Positions 49,422 through 60,000 of a stretch of 60,000 nucleotides of DNA are shown in pieces. The stretch is from assembly GCA_030704615.1 (NCBI GenBank), contig CM060733.1, forward strand, positions 13,332,001 to 13,392,000, read 5' to 3'. The position numbers and the translations under genes were made by a program. The stretch is from Takakia lepidozioides (Eukaryota; Streptophyta; Takakiopsida; Takakiales; Takakiaceae). Position 1 is the first letter of the stretch. Each line of letters begins with the position of its first letter. The notes below the pieces were generated by a model that was given only the letters and a program-made list of their open reading frames with translations, made no database searches and was not told the origin of the DNA.

Positions 49422-52095
49422 CTGAAATGGAATACCATAATCATATTTCAACCCTATCAAGGCATATTCAGTAACTCATAAAAATGTGCAATGCCAAAAC
49501 CTAAGATAAAAAGTAATTTCCTATTTCTCTTCATCAAATAGCATAACATTACTGAGCTATTGCATTTGGATCCTTCCATCAACATGAGGAGGCAAGGTAC
49601 TCAAACTTACTTGTATTCGCACTCGTCCTCTGGGAATTGAAGTGACAGACAACATGGAGGAGAAAAAGTCATTAGTCCAACGAGTAAAACTTTTCCGCAG
49701 TGCAAACACTAATGATAGAGCCACAATGCAAACTTCCTTCAGTGAATTTTACCTGTCTGGATATTGACGGTATTGGACGGTACTTGCATGTGCATGTACT
49801 ACAGCTAAAACCACAGACATACTGGACACACACCACTGCATCCACTGGAGAACTACAGAGACGTCAACTTGACAGCAAGTTTACTTGAATTCTCGCAACA
49901 CTAGACATCAGGAATCAGGACAACTCGCCACTACGTCCAGGAACTAGTGACAAATAATAGCACCTCCTTAAACATCTACCTGCATCTCTGCCATGCAGGT
50001 GCTCTCCATATGAAGCTTAATAAACACGGTTTGCCAAATTTTGTTGTACATTTCCCAAACCTCTTTTCATACGATCAAAGTAAAAGTAGCTCTGTAGCAT
50101 TAACGAGCGAGCAACTGGGTAAGAAAATCTCTAGGGAGTCACAGAGAGCCAAAGATGCTCTAAGTTGAGCGACGCACAGAGAGAGAGAGAGTGTGTGTGT
50201 GTCTGCCACATTGATGTTGACAAAATCAAGTATCAATTTTTTGGTCCATCAAGCTACCTCCATGCGACAATTCCCGAAACCTACCAAAGCCACTACAGAT
50301 CATGGTGTGGATCAAAGCATAGCAACAGTTGGCACCTGATCCCGGACGCAGCGGCTGCCACAGCTCGAAACATTCTCCCTCCCTCGTAGGATGTAGCGAA
50401 GAGAGTCAGCGGGCTGATCGCAAGCAATTAAATCCCAATGAAGACACGCAGCTCCAAGATCCAGCACGCCTGGCTCTTCATGAGAGTCTGTAGACAAGGG
50501 TTTTAGGGAGGCGTAGGCGCCGTCATGGCGGGCAGCTCCAGAACCTTCCTTCATGCCAGAGCTTCATAAAAACGTTGTCACCCCAGAGTCAACATCCATC
50601 CATCATTCCTACATTCATCCATAATGTGGGCTGGCCTACCCGACGTTTCGGAGGGTCGGAACATAACTACTGTGACTCCCGGGAGTGGGGGTGAATAAAT
50701 GTATCTGGGTGTACACGCAAAGGGCCACACGTTGCTTATCGCCATTGCCCATACGCAGATCAGATCTGAACCTACATCTAACGGAGAGAATAAATTAGTT
50801 CTGGCCGTTGATTATATCGTTCCGGACGGAGAGGATGTGTTCTTATCCGTCGCGTTAAGGAATCCAACGGCAGGTATGGAATCTCATCTATAGAGAGGAA
50901 GAAGGAGCGATGGTGGTGTAAGTAGGTGTTGTTCCGATCTTGCTTGTTGCTCTCTCGATCTACTTACGCGTTCGCTCCGAGGTCAATCAGGACGCCTCAC
51001 TGCGGCATGCTGGTGGCGCATGCAGTCATTGAGGGGAATGGCTTCCACATGCTTGCGCCAGGCATGCATTCTTCTCTTCTCTTGATCTTTCGCCGTAAAG
51101 TGCCGAATGAATGTTTCAATTAGTTGCTGCATTTGCACAAAAGGAGGGACCGAAAAGCTTTGCAGCTCTGTCATGTGGTTTCCACGTTCTTTAGATGCAG
51201 GCTCCGGAAGTGCATACTTTCGTCGAGTGTTTGTTCTTAATCTCCCTACTTTGTCCCATTCTCACTTACATTCTTGCAACGGATTATAGGATCAAGTCTG
51301 CTTCATTTGTGCTCCATGTGTGTGCTGGCGCCTCCATGTTCTTTGGTATTGTAATCTTTTGGAGTTGCTCTCCTGGGATGCTGGGCATCAGAAGAAGTTC
51401 TCATTATCATTTAGTGTCTCAGAGTCTAGTGGGGGCGTGCTTAGCTGCTGTATCGTGTGAAACTCTATCGTTTCACACTCTAACCCCGCTTCAATCGCTA
51501 GTGAAATTAGTGTCTGGTTGCTAAGCTACTCTCTCTTCTTTTCCATTTTCACTCCTTGTACTAGCAGAACTAATGAACTAGGGTTCCCTGTAGATATGTC
51601 AGACCACTTCCTTCATCAAGAAGTAGATGAATTCAGACCTATCACGCATCGCTCAGGGATATGTGACTTTACAAACACGCAACCGCCAAATGTTTGCATA
51701 TTTCGAATATTCAGAGCACTCACGTAAATGTGTTTGTGAAAACGCTGGATTGCCAAATACTCCAATTCCACTTCTGGCATAGCCTCTGCAAATTGTACCT
51801 AGCATAATGTTAGCAGCCTTTGTCCCCTTCTGAGACAGAAGTGAATGGGAGCCTATAGTTATCAGAGACATGAGAAGCTGTAGTATATTTTCTCACAAAT
51901 GCATCTGTTCTAGGTGGGAAGTTGGGAAAAGAAGATGGGAGGATAGTTTATCTTTATAGTGCAATTCGGCAGGCAATGGTAGATAAGTCAGGTCAAAATT
52001 TGTTCAAAGGGATCTGACAAGACACTGACAAGACACTAAAGTGACTGATTTCAATGTGTAAGAACTGACAGGGTGAACTGGGGTTCTCTGGATAG
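49422..52095. other. Spacer between CPN60 and bL19; CPN60 5' region
   Basis: It should contain the first exon and promoter of CPN60 (-) and the promoter of the bL19 gene (+). A GA/GT microsatellite sits at about 50,177-50,201. An ATG frame at 51,195-51,524 encodes a hydrophobic 109-residue peptide with no known motif and no neighbour exon; I do not call it a gene. 'catccatccatcattcc' occurs near 50,598. Confidence 0.5.
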
Positions 52096-54611
52096 ATGGC
52101 CGGCTCTTCGCTTAGAAGCAGAGCGCTGGCTGTTCCTGCCAGGCTGGAGGTTTTAAGGGGTCTGTCATCTTCATCATCCTTGTCAGTGGCAATGCCATGG
52201 TGGAGGCAGGCCTGTGAACCTCTTCGGTTAACATTGCAGGTACATCCTGGTCTCCAAGATATTTGCAGTTTTTGCAACTAAGTGATAGGAACCTTGATTT
52301 AGTGGGGGTTTTAGAGCTTCAAGGTTTTGGTTGACACCACTGTGGGATAATCAGATGTCCACCAGCATGCGTGGAGAGAGATATTTGAAGTAAATAGATA
52401 CATCTCTGCTGGTTCCTGGCGGAATTTTGCTGTGATGTACCTGTGAGTGACTGGATACCACCCTTCTTAGCAGGTTGTAATGTTGAAATTCCACCAGCAT
52501 ATGGAGTCCAGGATGGAACCAAGAGAGTGGATGTGCATAGTCGATGTCCATTGGGGTTCAGCGGAATGATTGCTGATTTCATTGTTAAAGGAAGGGACGG
52601 AGACAGATACAAACAGAGGGTTGTGCCTAGCCCGCAACACAAAGATATACATGAATCAGTGGAAAGAGCCTAGGGACCTGATTTCTAAGTAATTCCTGGC
52701 AATTGTGCACCTCTATCTCCTCCTTACAGTTCACGATGACTTTTTCTTGGTGGCAGACAACCAGCCCAGCAAAATCTGTGGTGTTACCGGGCAGGAGTAG
52801 ATTCAATGTGTTTGCCCAAGCAGTCACCACCACCCCTGAGGTAGAGGCAGAAGCTGAGGCCAGCTCTGGAGAGTCCTCAGTGGGTACTCTTGAGGCTACA
52901 ACAGAGGATGGCCCACCTGCAACTTTGAAGACTAAGAAGCTGACCAAGCGGGTTAAGCACATCATGGAGGTAAGAGGAAGGGCCAGTATTTTGTTACTCC
53001 TGTGTGCACTTAGCACTGCAACCATTTTGTTCCAGTCAAACTACCTGTCCCAGCAAGTCTTATCAAGATGTAGTGATGATATTTCTGGCAAATTAGGTTT
53101 CCCGAACCATTTTAACCAATGAAGAAGCACATCTATGGTCGATTGCTAGTCTCCAAAATCCCTATGCCCATAAGGTCTGAGGGAGACTTAAGTTTCATTA
53201 GTGGTTGCTGCTTCTCACTTCCACTCTGCAATCATAATTGGCAGATTTTGGACAAGGAGGCAGTGGAAGCTGCTAACAAAGTGAAGACCATCCCTGATCT
53301 CAGGCCTGGCGATGTGGTCCAGCTCAGAGTTGTAAGCTCTCACTCCACTCTAAAGTATTGCAACGTCAATGCAAAGAATTCAGGAAGCTTCTCTTTTGTC
53401 CATCTGTTATTAATGGTTGATATCATGACAACGCTGATGATGTCTGGTTGGCCACCCCCCTGGATGTAAGCTTAGAAGTAATCCACCATCACGGTGGGTT
53501 TTTTGTAAAGTTGGAACCTATCAAAACTATTATGTGGGTATGTCTCTACTTCTAGAGAAGCAGTTCTGGAATCACCATGCTTTCTGGTCTGATGGCAATA
53601 CCACAGGTGAAAACATTATTATTATGGAAGTGATTGTCATTATCCATGTGAGCATTGTTGTAAATATGTGCTGGTCTCATTTGTTGAACTGATTACTAGT
53701 ATTCGACTTGTCAATTCCCCCTAGGGTATGTAATTGCCCACTTTAACAATGGTCAACAGGTTCAACCCTACCTTGTGAGGTTCAGATTCGGCATGTTGAA
53801 GTGCACAAATGTTTTGGTTGGTTTGCAGGAAGTGCCAGAGAACAAGCGCAGGGTGTCTCTGCTAAGAGGCATTGTGATCTCACGACGCAATGCAGGCATT
53901 GCTACCACATTTCGGATTCGGAGAGTTCTTGCTGGTGTAGGGGTGGAAATGGTCTTTCCTCTGTATGTCTCTTCTCCTCCTTTATCAGAGAGATAGTGAA
54001 GTCCCACATTTGGCTGCCTGAGGGATGTGGGAAATAATTTTGATTTAAGGTCTATTCCCAGGTTGTTGCAAAGACTATGACTGATGGTTTGATATGGTTT
54101 GAGAGGATTATATGAATTGCTCAATGCAGCTCAAAGGTCCCTTGCCATCATGATTGATGATTGCTGGCTACGAATGTTTAGTGTTCGTGAGCCTGTTTCA
54201 GTCATCAGATGTCCTTTAGTTCCTAACACCAAGCATCCAACAGCTGACCTGAGGGGTTAGGGCACAAGGCTGCGTTAGAAGCAGTTGTGGGTTCAAAGGC
54301 ACCTAGGTGTATATTGGATGTCACCGATTATAGCTAACCAGCTATAAAAGGGGGGATCACCGGGTCAACGGTCACTTAATGTGTGCTTACCTGGGACTGA
54401 GTCCTTGTGGGAAGGTTTGGACAGCCGTGTTGCCCTCGTTATGGTTGTTAGAAGGTATCCACCTTCCAGAAAATAACATTATCCTGTCTGTGCATGTGTG
54501 TGCAGTTACTCACCAAACATCAAAGAGATCAAGGTTGTGGATAAGAGGAAGGTCCGGAGGGCAAAGCTCTTTTACTTGCGTGACAAGATTGCTCGGCTCT
54601 CCTCTTGCTGA
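52096..54611 (+). CDS. Plastid-type 50S ribosomal protein L19 (bL19), nuclear gene
   Basis: Five exons join in phase to a 227-residue protein: 52,096-52,239; 52,757-52,969; 53,245-53,331; 53,829-53,962; 54,506-54,611. The first ~75 residues are Ser/Ala/Arg-rich ([20 protein letters not shown]) and look like a plastid transit peptide, followed by a Glu/Ala-rich spacer. The bL19 core reads [14 protein letters not shown], then [20 protein letters not shown]. It continues with [40 protein letters not shown] and [12 protein letters not shown]. bL19 lies at the 30S-50S interface of bacterial-type ribosomes. A mitochondrial location cannot be excluded from sequence alone. All splice sites are GT-AG. 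Confidence 0.95.
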
Positions 54612-55195
54612 TTTGCTTTTGTTTACCTTAACTGGACATACCAACTCGTATTTTTTCATTTAGGTTCTTATGGCAAGCGCCTCTCTGTTGTCTCAACCCT
54701 GCTGTGTGTGAGACCAGGCTGGGAGTACCTTGAGCATACCAGTCTATATCTGTGTTTCCAGGGCAATGTGCTAGACCCCAAGAGGTAGCTGGTCTTGTCT
54801 GTTGTATTGGTATGCAAGGTCTAAGTTGCCAATGATGTCCGCAAAGAGAGTTGCGAAATCAGGTGCTGGCCATCTGCTACCTATTCTTTTGAGACTACCC
54901 TGCAAAAGATTCCCTGGAAATAAGTTGGTCCCTAGGGTTACACCAAGCAGTGTTTTGGGATGTAAATTCGAGCTTGGAAGCTTATTTGACTGACCCTTTC
55001 CTGCAGTGATTCTCTGTCAAAGAGGCTGGTTCGCAACTAGTATCTCTTGATTTTTATTTTTCTTCAAAAAATAAAAATGGGGGATAGTGGCCCTGAAGCG
55101 CTCTTTTGAGTGGTGAGATCTGCTAACTTGTACTCATAATTAGCTTAAAAACTCAAAAAATAATGCACCATTTATTCTTCAAAGATAATAGAGTT
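54612..55195. other. bL19 3' flank
   Basis: This is 3' UTR and spacer. No gene or clear repeat is seen; an A/T-rich stretch lies at about 55,050-55,075. Confidence 0.5.
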
Positions 55196-55735
55196 TTGGC
55201 TCTCATTTTTGAATAATTGGGAGTTTAAGGCTCACACTTGAGCCAGGCAGCGGGCCCCACGCACGGATGTCGGGCTCCCCGCGACCACCCGATGGGTCCG
55301 GGTCTGCTCACTGCAGACAGGTTTGGTCTGAATGGTCTGCCTGGCGTTGCAGCCAAGCCCCCGACTTAGGATTTTTTGCGAAAAAATCGCCCATCAAAAA
55401 AATGGTCATTAATACAAGTTCAGAACCAATCGAAACCATCATTATTGCACATTTGGCATACCCAAAATTGAACTCACATCCTCATAGGTACCACTCAATG
55501 CAACCAACCACCACACTACCCACTGCTTGCTACTATCTCAACATTTGTTTTGGGTCTTAACCTATAAAACAGCCGCACTCAGCCCCAATGCCGCCTAGGG
55601 TCACCCTACTCGCGGCAGACCCGGGCCGGGTCATGGGTCGCGGCGGGGTCACCTAGGGGCGCCCGATGTCCGTGCATGGGGCCCACTGCCTGGCTCACAC
55701 GTGAGCTTTAAACTCCCAATTATTCAACAATGAGA
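55196..55735. mobile_element. MITE with long terminal inverted repeats (about 85 bp)
   Basis: The left end (55,200-55,283) and the reverse complement of the right end (55,650-55,735) match over about 85 bases. Shared stretches include 'ttgaataattgggagttta', 'tgagccaggcag' and 'gggcccca', with a few transitions. The interior (~370 bases) has no coding capacity. The terminal words 'ctcatttt..aataat.ggg' and 'gggcccc.cgcacgga' recur at 55,933-56,010, at the start of the neighbouring Mutator-like element. Confidence 0.88.
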
Positions 55736-56461
55736 AGCATAAAGTTTTCACAACCTCTGTCCCTATTCTGTAAAATCTAAAAAAAAACAAAAATTGATGT
55801 AAAAATAATAATATAAAAGAGAAAACCAGAGAATGTTTATCTTGGATTACATATGTTATTTGGGTAGATCTCAATACAATATACATTTTATTGCACAGTT
55901 TCCAACATTATTGGGAACATCGTATACAAAGCCTCTCATTTTAAGATAATGGGCACGTGCGATGTGGCCGGTGGGCCCCGCGCACGGACGCCCGGCTCCC
56001 CAGCACCTCGCCCGCCGCTGCGCGCGGTCGCCCAGCTGCGGGTGCGACTGCAGCAACCGCGCCCGCGCCCCCGTCCGCCGCGCGGCCAGTCCCCCCCCCA
56101 TGAGTCCGCTGTCCTCCAGTCTGCCCGCCAGTCCCCTGCCATCCAGTCCGCTGACGGCGCATGATCGCCACCGTCCATTCCCATAACCCATCTGAGCCCT
56201 CCATTTTTAGGGCTGCAATTCAAACCTTTATCCCTGCCTCCTGCCACTTGCCAGCAGCCGCGAACGTGCGCACTGTTCTCCTAGCACGTTGTCGATCGTG
56301 TCATGTACTACGGCGCGTTTCTTGCATGTTCAGAAGCGTGTCCTTTGTACTGTATAGGGCATGGACGTGGAAGCAAAACCCATGATATACTGATCACGGA
56401 AAGCCCGCTTATACGGCCTCTTCGACAATGTTTGCAAACAGCAAAACCAGGACCCTTCAAC

Positions 56462-59400
56462 ATGAAGGATCTCCATTGGAAGAGCGAGACGCAATATGGC
56501 TTTATGGGTGTGCGAGTGAATGTTAAAAAGACCTGCATACCTTGGGATAGAGTTGGTGACTTTGTCCTGGGAGAGGAGAGTTTGGAGGACTACCCCACTT
56601 AGTTTTGGGTGAATGTCCATTCTAAAGTGGAACCCGGCTCGCGAAAAGCACCCAGAGCCAACACATTTATGTCCAGTATTATGTGTGCACCATCCTCAAT
56701 CCTTTTGACGTTTCATTGCATGTCTGTTGTCATTTTTTGTTTCACGAGTTCTTTGATTTTATGCTTCCTCAAGTCGTTGGATATCGATTTTAGAATTTTC
56801 TGTCCAGGTATCAATGCTGTTACGGTCCTGATGATAAGCGCACCAACAAGGCAATAGTGGAGGATCCAAAACAGAAGCGTGGAGGACCTCTTGTGGGTGT
56901 TGGAACATCTTGCCCTCATAAAGGCCCAAGGAGAAAGAAGTCGGAGTATGGAGGGTCTTACAAGCGTGGTTGCCAATGCTGTTTCAAGATCCAGCAATGT
57001 TATCTCGCCCCTGACATCTGTGTCCTCACGTACTACAACAATATGGAGCATACAGATGCGCAAGGGAAACCCTCGCATGGGAAGTCCGCAGAGTTCAGGA
57101 ACACCCGCCACACCTATGCACCACACATTAGCGAGGAATTGAAAGCCTGGGTCGTCGAGTGTTTGTGCCGAGGCCTGTCGGTCGCCCAAATCATGATGGA
57201 GCATAAAGAGCACGTGATGAAACAACACCGGCTTGGGCGATGCATGGACCCGCGATGATTTCTTGTTGGAGCAAGATGTTCGCAACCTTGCCGAGAAACG
57301 TGTGTGGCAAACCTTCAAAAAACATGCCGATGATGCGGAGAGTGTGCGCATGTGGAGATACCAGAATCCTGTGTCCGTTTTTTCTATCAAGAGGAGAAAT
57401 TAGAGCCAACATTCGAGCATTTTGATGGAGATTTGACATTCACTATTGGCATACAGACTCCATGGCAGAAACGACGAATGCTGGAACTAGGACATGACCG
57501 TATCGTTGCATGTGATGCAACCTTTGGGACAAATCATGACAATGTACTATTTGAACGATTCCATGGACTTGTACGAGCATGATAGCATAGTACCATGCAA
57601 CATTCACATAAAATTTGGTGTGCTGACCATTTATGTATGTTTTCATGTGTACGCGGAAGACCGAGGGGCAGACCCATTGTGAACCGCTGCAGACCTCATC
57701 ACTCTTATAAAGTCTTCTCGTGCAGAACTGAGCGGAATTTGCATGCTTTGACCATCTTACATTGTGCATTCCAACAGTTCCCATTGTACACGATGATGGT
57801 CTTCGACGAGTGGTTGAACGGTAAACCAGTTGCCTATATCCTATCCGCGAGGAATCGGACAAGAGACCTGGTTCCGTGGATGAGAGCCTTGCGTGATTCA
57901 CTCCTCGCAGATTTGCCGAGCTGGCGACCCAATGCCTTCATCGTGGACGATGCCGAAGTAGAAATCAACGTTATTCGGTAAGTCTGTTGGTCCACAGCAC
58001 CGGTCCATTGTCGAGGTCCACTGCAGCAGTCCATTGCTACAGTCCACTGGCAGACTCCTGTGGCGAAACTCGATGGCAGTTCGCTGGGCAAATCCACTGG
58101 TAGTCCGCTGTCAAGTCCGCTCATCAGTCTGATGTAGTCCGCTGCCCCAGTCCTAGCTAGGGGAAGTCCAATGGGGAAACCTCTCATTTTAAGATAATAG
58201 GGTCTTCAATGGGCATGTCCAATGGGGTTATTCCAGCACATCAACGTCATGGCATTATACTGTCCACTGGGCGAGTCCAGTGGCTCTGCCCGCTGATACA
58301 GGTCGCTATTACAGTCCACTCCGGCAGTCCACCATTGCAGTCCGAAGACTCTAATGTGTACCATGTGTGTTGTACAGAATGTTTTTTGAAGGAGTACTCA
58401 TTTTCCTCTGCCTTTGGCATGTCCGCAAGGCATGGGTGAAGCAATCATGCAAGAAAACGAAGGATCCGGTGACCGCTGTAAACTTGTTGAAGGATATGAG
58501 AGACCTCATGTACTGTAGAGGGGGACCACGCAACGAGAAAAGAGCGCTTCGGTGGGTTGCAAGGAGAATCCGTCGTATGAGGTCAAAATACCCGAAAGGA
58601 CATGAATTTCTTGACTATATCGAACAGTACTGGAAGCCAAAATAGCAATGTGGTGTACAGCAGCCCGCCATGTCCCTCATGCGAGCCAAGACACAAACGC
58701 AAGCATTGAGGCATACCATGGAAATCTGAAGGCAAGACTTGCCATGGGGAAAGGCAAGATGAGTGGTCGTAGAGTGGACTGGCTTATATGGGGAACTCAC
58801 TGGCCGTGTGCTAATACACTACTGTACGCAATCCATTTGAAGACCCACGGGTTCATAAGAAATGACAAATATGAAAAGTACATATCCAGTTCTATACTTG
58901 CGGCACGCTGAGAGTGTTACTCTTCCCTTGGGTCCTGGTGAACCAGCCTACGTTCTCAGCAACCCCCCCGGCACAACATACATTGTTTACAATCCTGATT
59001 GCGATTGGGGTTGTTGCACGTGCCCATGGGCAATGAAGGGAAACTTATGCAAGCATCAGGTCCGTGTCCTGAAGATGCTTCACCCTGACCTGCAGGATGG
59101 CCTCCTTGTGCGCGCTTGTGGCACGGCGCTGGGAACCATTCATGGAGGATTACCTAACTTGCTCTTGTCGGCGGCAACAACGAATCCAATCAGTTCATAG
59201 AAAGACATCCTCCGGACGACTTCCCCTACGACGAGGCACCTCTGGGTCTCAGCCTCAATGGAACAAGAATTCGCGGACATACTTCGCATTGTAGGTGATG
59301 ACAAATACCTGGAGGCACATGCCCGATCTGCTCTTCATATGTGCAGAGGGCAGCTCGTTGATATCCTGGCGAAAAGTGCGGCTGGAATGTTGCACCCTGC

Positions 59401-59579
59401 GGCAGCGAAGGCTTTCCGTCCTCTGAACGACAACAACAACATGTCTCTGAAAAGGAGACGAGATTTCGTGGAGGCCTGGAAAACCCGGCCTAGGGTTTTG
59501 CGGAGAACCAGCAAGAGGGTGTCTGCCCTGCACCTGCAGCACATATATACTCGAAAATTTGCAAGGTTTCAGGTCGTGT
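56462..59579 (+). pseudogene. MULE transposase with zinc-binding N-terminus and SWIM finger, broken
   Basis: From the ATG at 56,462 (MKDLHWKSETQYGFMGVRVN) one frame runs to about 56,690 with a single TAG at 56,600. An intron joins in phase to YQCCYGPDDKRTNKA at about 56,809. The zinc module continues with KRGCQCCFKIQQCYLAP and YNNMEHTDAQGKPSHGK. The MULE core has TFTIGIQTPWQKRRMLELG, HDRIVACDATFGTN (first Asp), YTMMVFDEWLNGKPVAYIL and NAFIVDDAEVEINVIR (second Asp). After the repeat-filled gap comes CLWHVRKAW (C-x-x-H). A SWIM finger, CTCPWAMKGNLCKHQVRVL, lies at about 59,010-59,070. A basic tail ends near 59,579. Frame changes near 57,240, 57,390, 57,530 and 58,645 show decay. Confidence 0.82.
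57985..58345. repeat. Cluster of AGTCC(A/G)CTG-like words inside the second Mutator-like element
   Basis: More than 15 short words such as 'cagtccactg', 'agtccgctg', 'ggtccattg' and 'agtccattg' lie in a noncoding gap between two transposase blocks. A copy of the element's terminal word 'ctctcattttaagataat' sits at about 58,182. Confidence 0.85.
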
Positions 59580-59711
59580 AGATGTCACGAAAAAGACATA
59601 AGTCTGCAATGCCTCGAAAAGAGACAAGGTTTCACGTTGTGTAGGTGTCACGAAGAAGACAATATAAGTTGCAATTCCTCTGTAGCATTGTCCCTTTCTG
59701 AAATACAAGTC

Positions 59712-60000
59712 CGCAATGGACTAATGCACAGTCTCCCAACGGACTCCTCCAGTCTCCAGTCCCATTCCCCAACTCCTGGGTCTCCCAAGCATAGTCTCCC
59801 AACGGACTCACGCACAGTCTCCCAACAGAGTCACAGTCAACAGACTGCGAGCGCCAGTAAGCCAGTCTGCTGGTCAGTCTGCTGCCCACTCCAAAAGTCT
59901 GCTCACCACACTTCCACCTCATCCCTGCAACTCTTCCAGCAGACTGCTGGACAGACTAAGTCTCAAGCAGACTCATCCACAACAGCAGACAAAATGGACA
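59712..60000. repeat. Cluster of AGTCTGCTG / AGTCTCCCAACGGACTC words
   Basis: Downstream of the transposase, 'agtctcccaacggactc' occurs about three times and 'agtctgctg' or its complement many times up to the window edge. It resembles the clusters at 56,090-56,155 and 57,985-58,345 and probably leads to the right terminus. Confidence 0.85.

Larger units (their letters stand above)
55932..60000 (+). mobile_element. Second Mutator-like element (MULE-SWIM), right end beyond window
   Basis: The left terminus begins with 'ctctcattttaagataat', then 'gtgggccccgcgcacggacg', related to the ends of the MITE at 55.2 kb. A GC-rich subterminal zone follows, then a transposase with a MULE core and a SWIM zinc finger on the same strand. 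Noncoding parts, including one interior gap at 57,982-58,375, are packed with AGTCC(A/G)CTG-like words. The right terminus is not in the window. Confidence 0.72.

Noticed and set aside
51195-51524. 109-residue hydrophobic open frame
   Set aside because: No motif, no neighbouring exon and no conserved features; it may be part of a promoter or UTR.
55871-56247. Overlapping Arg/Gly/Ala-rich open frames on both strands
   Set aside because: They arise from the GC-rich terminal and subterminal DNA of the Mutator-like element.

Overview
This window is nuclear DNA of a land plant, most likely one that makes swimming sperm and has a large, transposon-rich genome. The left edge holds the last exons of an axonemal-type dynein heavy chain. 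Angiosperms and conifers have lost this family, while bryophytes, lycophytes, ferns, cycads and Ginkgo keep it. Together with a moss/fern-style PLS-DYW pentatricopeptide gene, long introns and heavily nested retroelements, this points to a fern or lycophyte; I lean to a fern but cannot prove it.

Layout. 0-1.2 kb: dynein heavy chain C-terminus (+). 3.1-6.0 kb: an intact intronless DYW-type PPR gene (-), preceded by two exons of an OSB-like (PDF-motif) organellar ssDNA-binding gene (-). 6.1-7.2 kb: a tandemly duplicated LINE zinc-knuckle fragment. 8.6-8.9 kb: a 56-bp minisatellite. 9.2-10.8 kb: part of a CACTA/EnSpm transposon with a DUF4216 region. 11.5-14.4 kb: short repeats. 14.4-16.5 kb: a dead LINE followed by an orphan PDF-motif exon. 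16.6-20.6 kb: a decayed Ty3/gypsy-like element in which a DNMT3-like cytosine-5 methyltransferase sits between protease and reverse transcriptase, followed by a PHD finger. 24.4-42.4 kb: a chromovirus (gag, pol, chromodomain, LTRs, 5-bp target duplication) split in its integrase by an 11.26-kb Mutator-like DNA transposon (29,097-40,355). That transposon carries a broken transposase (-) and a second, multi-exon gene (+) that combines a ParB-like region with a beta-class (N4/N6-type) DNA methyltransferase fold. Its introns hold an array of about 11 palindromes. 43.9-49.4 kb: mitochondrial chaperonin CPN60 (-), at least 15 exons. 52.1-54.6 kb: plastid-type ribosomal protein bL19 (+), 5 exons. 55.2-55.7 kb: a MITE whose ends match the start of the second Mutator-like element that fills 55.9 kb to the window end (MULE and SWIM domains).

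How the parts relate. The host genes are ordinary housekeeping or organelle-directed genes: CPN60 folds proteins in mitochondria, bL19 belongs to the plastid ribosome, the PPR-DYW protein edits organelle transcripts, and dynein drives sperm flagella. The accessory DNA is the unusual part. Within about 24 kb, two unrelated transposable elements each carry a different class of DNA methyltransferase (C5 type in the retroelement, beta-class N4/N6 type in the DNA transposon). Both Mutator-like elements contain dense clusters of short motifs in introns and noncoding parts. This is the strongest candidate for a little-described system: mobile elements that carry their own DNA-modification genes and arrays of candidate protein-binding sites.
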